Part shown: positions 33,801 to 38,034 of the stretch, in pieces | How the letters are laid out: every line of letters begins with the position of its first letter | Position numbering within the stretch: position 1 is the stretch's first letter | Assembly (NCBI GenBank): GCA_022736205.1 | Contig: DZAT01000016.1 | Location: forward strand, 1-38,034 | DNA: 38,034 nt | Direction of reading: 5' to 3' | DNA from: Thiomicrospira cyclica | GTDB lineage: Bacteria; Pseudomonadota; Gammaproteobacteria; Thiomicrospirales; Thiomicrospiraceae | The notes under the pieces: model-generated | Told to the model about the DNA's origin: nothing | The model's input: the letters and a program-made list of their open reading frames with translations, nothing else | Database searches by the model: none | Program-made: the position numbers and the translations under genes

Positions 33801-34766
33801 TTAGCTGTTTCTTCCCACCGCAAGGTGCGCAAGATCAATCAGTGCTTGCTTTTGCGGACTATCGGGTAAGACACTTAGCGCGTTAATCGCTGCTTGTGAA
33901 GCCAGTAAAGCTTGTGCTTTGGTGTCTTCAATCGCCCCCGTACGTCGAATAATGGCCGTGATCTGAGCAAGATGCTCATCATCACCTTGTTCGATAGCGG
34001 TACGAATAAGCTGTTGTTCTTCTGACGTTGCGCGTTGTAACGCATAAATGAGCGGTAGCGTCGGTTTGCCCTCGCTCAGGTCTTTACCCAAGCTTTTACC
34101 AAGTTCGATTTCATTAGCGGTGTAGTCTAGTACATCATCAATCAGTTGATAGGCGTTACCGAGTTCTTTGCCATAGTTTGCTAAAGCATCTTCCCACTGT
34201 GGCGTATCGGCTAATACAGCACCTAAACGGGTTGCCGCTTCGAATAGTTTTGCCGTTTTGCGGTAGATGACTTCGCGATAGCGCGTTTCGTCGGTATCAG
34301 GATCGTTGCAGTTGAGCAGCTGTAACACTTCGCCAGCAGCGATGGTATTCGTTGCTTCTGCCATAATGTCGAGCACGCGTAGAATACCTGGTTCAACCAT
34401 CATCTGAAACGAACGAGAGTATAAAAAATCACCAACAAGAACACTGGCTGCATTGCCCCAGTTCGCATTCGCTGTCGCTTTACCGCGTCGAGTATCGGCT
34501 TCGTCCACAACATCATCGTGTAACAGCGTTGAGGTATGGATAAATTCAATAACGGCTGCCAAGGTATGATGCTCTTTGCCTTTGTAACCGCAAGCGCGTG
34601 CCGCTAATAACAAGACGAGCGGGCGCACACGTTTCCCACCGCTATGAATAATATGCTGACCAATTTGATTAATCAGCAGTACATCCGAGCTCAGGCGCGA
34701 TAAAATAAGTTGATCCGTCGCCAGTAGATCGTCAGAAATACAGTTGCGAATACGTTCTATGGTCAT
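33801..34766 (-). CDS. ispB: Octaprenyl-type polyprenyl diphosphate synthase
   Basis: A 321-residue trans-prenyltransferase that builds the quinone side chain by adding isopentenyl units to farnesyl diphosphate. The first aspartate-rich motif is LLHDDVVDEADTRRG and the second is QLIDDVLDYT; GGKRVRPLVLLLAARACG and GKPTLPLIYAL are also typical. The start ATG 34766 has no good ribosome site, but the N-terminus (CISDDLLATDQLI) fits the family. Chain length (C40 or other) is inferred from similarity to IspB. It lies 62 bases downstream of the DedA gene and may share its transcript. Confidence 0.92.
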   Translation of the reverse strand: MTIERIRNCISDDLLATDQLILSRLSSDVLLINQIGQHIIHSGGKRVRPLVLLLAARACGYKGKEHHTLAAVIEFIHTSTLLHDDVVDEADTRRGKATANANWGNAASVLVGDFLYSRSFQMMVEPGILRVLDIMAEATNTIAAGEVLQLLNCNDPDTDETRYREVIYRKTAKLFEAATRLGAVLADTPQWEDALANYGKELGNAYQLIDDVLDYTANEIELGKSLGKDLSEGKPTLPLIYALQRATSEEQQLIRTAIEQGDDEHLAQITAIIRRTGAIEDTKAQALLASQAAINALSVLPDSPQKQALIDLAHLAVGRNS

Positions 34767-34828
34767 AAAGTTGGTGCATAATGTGAGTTAAAGTGTTCGC
34801 TATTGTACCTAATGCAGTGTTGTTAAGT

Positions 34829-35449
34829 CTATGTTGTTGACGGGTCGCTTTGCTTAGGCTGTAGTTTGCGCCAAATAAAGGCGATGATCAGCGCAATCGC
34901 AACAGCCCCTAATGCTAACCAAGGCCCCAACTCGCCCTGTTCACTGAGCCAGCCCAAAGCAAACCCTGGGGCAAGATAGGCGGGCGCCCAGATCATGGCA
35001 GAAAGTGCATTCCATGCTGTGAATCGACCACGATTCATACCGAGAATACCCGCTAAAACGGGTACTGTCGCGCGTAAAGGTCCAAAAAAGCGACCCATTA
35101 AAATAGACACCCCACCCCATTTTTCGAAGAAGGTTTCGCCTTGTACAATCCATTCGGGATGTTTACTCAATGGCCACAGTTCGAGCACATGATATTTATA
35201 TCTTTGTCCAATCCAGAAGCTTAAACCATCGCCAACAATCGCACCAATCACACACCAAAAAATGACTTCCCACGGACTTAATACGCCAGTTGCAATTAAG
35301 CTGCCGAGCATCAGCATAAAGGGCAGTCCTGGAATGATAATGCCCAGAATGACCATTGACTCAACAAAGGCAATGAGAAAAATCACCCACCAAGCATGAT
35401 GTTGGTTGGTGATTACCCACTGATTAATAAAATCAATGTATTCTGTCAT
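34829..35449 (-). CDS. DedA-family membrane protein
   Basis: A 206-residue membrane protein of the DedA/VTT group, implicated in flipping undecaprenyl phosphate or phospholipids. Family segments seen are VESMVILGIIIPGLPFMLMLGSL, the G-D-G-L-S-F-W-I-G run, FFEKWGGVSILMGRFFGPLRATVPVLAG with its conserved arginines, and MNRGRFTAWN. Its ATG overlaps the stop of the exported-protein gene upstream (ATGA), indicating coupled translation. Confidence 0.9.
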   Translation of the reverse strand: MTEYIDFINQWVITNQHHAWWVIFLIAFVESMVILGIIIPGLPFMLMLGSLIATGVLSPWEVIFWCVIGAIVGDGLSFWIGQRYKYHVLELWPLSKHPEWIVQGETFFEKWGGVSILMGRFFGPLRATVPVLAGILGMNRGRFTAWNALSAMIWAPAYLAPGFALGWLSEQGELGPWLALGAVAIALIIAFIWRKLQPKQSDPSTT

Positions 35450-36255
35450 GGTACGCGTTTAAGGGCGCTAAGTGCCGAATCAAAGGCTATTAACGTGGCA
35501 GTGTCGAGTTGTTTTTCAATCAGCAGACGACGGCTTTTTTGAGCATCACGTACAATTTTATCAATCGTTTGCGTCATAAAAAAAGTGTAGCTGTTGTGAT
35601 TGATGGCATCGAGTGATCGTTGCTCGGGTTGCCATGCAGCTTGTAGTGGTTTACTGGCATCGAGTTGTTGGCGTATGTTGCGTAAGACGGGTGTCAGACG
35701 TGTAATACGCTCTGGTACAGCGTAAAATTGAAAGTGTTCCGTTTGATGCGCATCGTAACTCGCAACAATTAACGCACTAATCATGGCTAAATCATCGAGA
35801 TTGCGTGATTTTGCCGTATTGCCCGCTTCCAACAGTTGGCTGCGCTCGATGACAGGATGATCGTCTTGCCACTTAAGAAAGGTATGCAACCAATTTTGAC
35901 GTTCAAAATAGCGGTTATAGCCCGTCGTCCACTCCATGACTTGACTGCGCGCTAAGCTACGCGTTTCATTGGTTGCTTTATTACTGAGCATATCCCAACT
36001 GGGGTCTCTGTCACTTGGTGCACAAAACACACCCGAAGAAAAGGCTTTGCTGGTGGTCATCGACTTGACATAAACCAATACCTGATCAGCGCCTTTATCT
36101 TCAACCATCTGACCTTCGCCAAAAGAATCGTCATTGATGTTCACAGCGGGTAAGTCAATCCAAACACGCTGCCCCTTGTCGAAAGCGCCAACAGCATTGC
36201 TGAGTAACACACCCAATAGTAGTGTCGATAAAGAAAGTAATGAATGAAATCGCAT
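35446..36255 (-). CDS. Exported protein of unknown function upstream of DedA
   Basis: I do not recognise this 269-residue protein. It has a signal peptide (MRFHSLLSLSTLLLGVLLSNAVGA), then FDKGQRVWIDLPAVNINDDSFGEG, and a mainly helical, polar mature part with a single cysteine (FCAPSDRD) and no membrane helices. It contains no catalytic motif that I can name. Tight overlap with the DedA gene suggests a shared envelope function, which is inference only. Upstream lies the repeat-containing region that leads to fic. Confidence 0.72.
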   Translation of the reverse strand: MRFHSLLSLSTLLLGVLLSNAVGAFDKGQRVWIDLPAVNINDDSFGEGQMVEDKGADQVLVYVKSMTTSKAFSSGVFCAPSDRDPSWDMLSNKATNETRSLARSQVMEWTTGYNRYFERQNWLHTFLKWQDDHPVIERSQLLEAGNTAKSRNLDDLAMISALIVASYDAHQTEHFQFYAVPERITRLTPVLRNIRQQLDASKPLQAAWQPEQRSLDAINHNSYTFFMTQTIDKIVRDAQKSRRLLIEKQLDTATLIAFDSALSALKRVP

Positions 36256-36322
36256 GATTTAGCTGTCCATTGTGTGTGTTAGAGGTATAAGTGATTACAA
36301 TAAGTGCAAATGCGTTGTGGCG

Positions 36323-36408
36323 CAAGCCTTGCGTGATCAAAATGATGAGCACATCTGAAAACTCATGGGTTGTGGTTGGTTGTCTGAGTGTGTCGTGCAT
36401 AAATTTTT
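36323..36408. repeat. Left copy of the ~86-bp direct repeat bracketing fic
   Basis: This stretch matches 37803-37888, exactly 1480 bases away and in the same orientation, with only four mismatches by eye. The copy begins near CAAGCCTTGCGTGATCAAAA and ends near CGTGCATAAATTTT. Both copies can be read on the minus strand as the same 26-residue peptide with three or four changes (MHD, then LRQ, ending LIILITQGL), but most differences alter residues, so a coding role is not supported. It lies in the 363-base gap between the exported-protein gene and fic. Confidence 0.9.
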
Positions 36409-36491
36409 ACGGTTACAAGCGCACTCTTAGCCAAGAGGATTATGGAAAACGCTTAATTGTTCGAAAAGAAGCGCTCATAGAATAAAAACCC

Positions 36492-36600
36492 GCAATAAAA
36501 TCTGCAAAATGATATAAAATAAATGTTATTTATTGTTAGTAACTCTCTGAGTAATAAGCCAGTTAATCACTCAATTAATCGGCAATAAAATCTGCAAAAT
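36492..36600 (+). promoter_or_regulatory. Paired 19-bp direct repeats in the fic leader
   Basis: GCAATAAAATCTGCAAAAT occurs at 36492-36510 and again at 36582-36600, exactly 90 bases apart. Between them lie a TATAAA box (36513-36518) and a palindrome AATAAAT-gtt-ATTTATT (36518-36534). The second repeat ends directly before the AAAGG ribosome site. This looks like an operator pair around the fic promoter. The C-terminal winged-helix part of the Fic protein is a candidate binder. Confidence 0.5.
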
Positions 36601-36618
36601 AAAGGCGATGAACATACC

Positions 36619-37800
36619 GTGACACAGGGCGTTTCAGCATTAGAACCACTATTGCCAGATCAAATACCAGCTGATATTTTAGCGATGGCAGACCAGATGC
36701 CCTTTTTGCTAGGCAAGTTATCTGGATCTCTGGCTAAAGAAACGGCATTGGCAATCGGTAGTCTGCTAAGAGTTACCAATACCTACTACAGTAATCTCAT
36801 CGAAGGGCAATTTACTGAGCCGCTAACCTTAAATCCGAATACACCTAAACGTTCACGCAAGGAACTAACGGAGTTGGCTGTTATTCATATGATGGCTCAA
36901 GACGCGCTAGAAAGAGCCGTACGTCAGCATAAAGACTTGCAATGGGAGCAGCTCTTTTCGGCAGGATTTTTGAAACGTGTTCATGAGCGACTGTTTGAAA
37001 GCGCGGATAGTGCGTTGTTGCAGCTGGCAGACGGATCAACGATGAAGCCAGGTGCATTACGCAATGAAGAAGCGCGTAATGTAAAAGTTGGTATGCACGA
37101 AGCACCAAGCTGGCGTGACGTGCTACCCATGATCGAAAGAATGCAAAAAGTTTACGGTAGTTACGAAGAACCAAGACAAAAGTTATTAGCGACACTGGCA
37201 TACCACCATAGGCTTTCTTGGGTTCATCCTTTCTCTGATGGTAACGGACGATTATTGCGCATGATAACGCATTTGCAGCTTCACAAGCTTGGATTGGCAT
37301 CACCGTTATGGTCATTATCTAGAGGGATAGCAAGACAGCACGAGCAATACTATCAAGCACTATCTGCCGCCGATAGGTCGCGTCTAGGTGATTTTGATGG
37401 GCGTGGACAACTCAGCCAAAAAGGCTTGTTCGATTTTATGCGCTTTATGCTAACAACATCGTTAGACCAAATAAACTACATGACCCAATGCCTTGACACA
37501 AACAATCTGAGAGAGCGAATTGATCGCGCATTCAAAACGGACGAAAAAATTATTTCAACGGGTATTAAGGCTGAATCGGCTAAAGCGATTCATATTTTAT
37601 TAAGTTTGGGTCGCGTGTCTAGGAGTGACTTTAAGACATTTACTGGATTGGGTGATCGTTATGCCACAGATCAGCTTGCTAGGCTAATTGATATGGGACT
37701 CGTTGAAAGTAAAACCCCTAAAGCACGCGAATTGTATCCTAATATTCCTGTCTGGTTTGCGCAGTTGATTTTTCCTGATTTACATAGGCGTTTTTCATGA
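36619..37800 (+). CDS. Fic-domain AMP-transferase (class II type) with C-terminal winged helix
   Basis: A 393-residue Fic protein, expected to transfer AMP (or another nucleotide part) to a hydroxyl side chain of a target. The active-site motif is HPFSDGNGR with catalytic His203. The N-terminal inhibitory helix motif (S/T)xxxE(G/N) is SNLIEG (Ser58 to Gly63, inhibitory Glu62), so the enzyme is of the self-inhibited class with the inhibitor in the same chain. The C-terminal ~80 residues (LSLGRVSRSDFKTFTGLGDRY, then LARLIDMGLVESK) look like a winged helix. The start is odd: GTG 36619 follows a minimal frame ATG-AAC-ATA-CCG-TGA at 36608 that better fits the AAAGG site, hinting at a lost base. 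The gene is bracketed by long direct repeats. The target is unknown. Confidence 0.9.
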   Translation: MTQGVSALEPLLPDQIPADILAMADQMPFLLGKLSGSLAKETALAIGSLLRVTNTYYSNLIEGQFTEPLTLNPNTPKRSRKELTELAVIHMMAQDALERAVRQHKDLQWEQLFSAGFLKRVHERLFESADSALLQLADGSTMKPGALRNEEARNVKVGMHEAPSWRDVLPMIERMQKVYGSYEEPRQKLLATLAYHHRLSWVHPFSDGNGRLLRMITHLQLHKLGLASPLWSLSRGIARQHEQYYQALSAADRSRLGDFDGRGQLSQKGLFDFMRFMLTTSLDQINYMTQCLDTNNLRERIDRAFKTDEKIISTGIKAESAKAIHILLSLGRVSRSDFKTFTGLGDRYATDQLARLIDMGLVESKTPKARELYPNIPVWFAQLIFPDLHRRFS

Positions 37801-37802
37801 CT

Positions 37803-37888
37803 CAAGCCTTGCGTGATCAAAATGATGAGCATATCTGAAAACTCATGGGTTGTGGTTAGTTGTCTGAGTGAATCGTGCATAAATTTTT
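37803..37888. repeat. Right copy of the ~86-bp direct repeat bracketing fic
   Basis: It starts two bases after the fic stop codon and matches 36323-36408 with about four mismatches. The 1394 bases between the copies hold only fic and its leader. Confidence 0.9.
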
Positions 37889-37964
37889 TTTGTGCATAAT
37901 TGTTAATCATTTCCCTTGTTTTGGTATAAAATCTTATAAGTTTAATGCAATTTAGAGATTCAAC

Positions 37965-38034
<70 letters not shown>

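Noticed and set aside
36323..36408. Integron attC site or tRNA-derived attachment site
   Set aside because: No attC core pattern or tRNA fold could be recognised, and no integrase gene is present.
36291..36485. 64-residue plus-strand open frame, and minus-strand frames at 36155-36400 and 37671-37910
   Set aside because: They are created by the 86-bp direct repeats. Differences between copies change residues rather than preserve them, and no ribosome site or family match is seen.

Overview
The window looks like chromosomal DNA from a Gram-negative proteobacterium, gamma- or possibly betaproteobacterial. The reasons are a tripartite RND efflux pump with two lipoprotein components, a lipid A-type acyltransferase (LpxL/HtrB family), sedoheptulose-7-phosphate isomerase for LPS heptose, an octaprenyl-type prenyl synthase (IspB), TrmA, and a one-piece tmRNA whose tag reads ANDETFALAA. 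Base composition is mid-range and genes are tightly packed, many with ATGA/GTGA/TAATG overlaps. I could not fix the genus. No Neisseria-type (GCCGTCTGAA) or Haemophilus-type uptake-sequence enrichment was noticed.

Layout. 1-5.7 kb (minus strand): a signalling cluster in transcription order diguanylate cyclase, PAS histidine kinase, PhnD-like periplasmic binding protein, and a second histidine kinase that is frameshifted and runs off the left edge. 5.8-9.1 kb (minus): an unknown exported protein and a PLP-dependent basic amino acid decarboxylase, separated by a terminator. 9.1-9.5 kb: a 420-bp intergenic region with short repeats. 9.5-16.6 kb (plus): an EF-hand protein, a methyltransferase and an RND pump operon (adaptor, pump, outer-membrane factor). 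16.7-20.6 kb (plus): an AAA/DUF4143 ATPase behind a palindromic operator-like promoter, a TSUP permease, a Bcr/CflA drug exporter and an overlapping ICMT-like membrane methyltransferase. 20.7-21.15 kb (minus): ssrA (tmRNA) with promoter and terminator. 21.25-24.5 kb (plus): trmA, a second TSUP permease, an exported protein and a TtcA-type tRNA thiolase. 24.5 kb: a REP/dRS3-like repeat. 24.6-29.6 kb (plus): an overlapping gene run lpxL-like, mscS-like, methyltransferase, gmhA and a membrane c-type cytochrome, closed by a terminator. 29.6-33.8 kb (plus): a four-gene unit of response regulator, histidine kinase, beta-barrel protein and small PstS-like periplasmic protein. 33.8-36.3 kb (minus): ispB, a DedA protein and an unknown exported protein. 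36.3-37.9 kb: a fic gene bracketed by ~86-bp direct repeats. 37.96 kb to the end: the start of a gene containing a (CCAG)n tetranucleotide tract, the hallmark of a phase-variable contingency gene. The window stops inside that tract.

How the parts fit. Two separate loci pair a periplasmic solute-binding-like protein with a membrane histidine kinase and no transporter, suggesting that both sense a periplasmic ligand; the first also carries a c-di-GMP synthase. The lpxL-gmhA run links envelope lipid/LPS synthesis with a mechanosensitive channel. The right end (repeat-bracketed Fic enzyme next to a simple-sequence-repeat gene) is the most accessory-looking part and the best candidate for something variable or newly acquired. 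All functional calls come from motif recognition by eye, without database searches.
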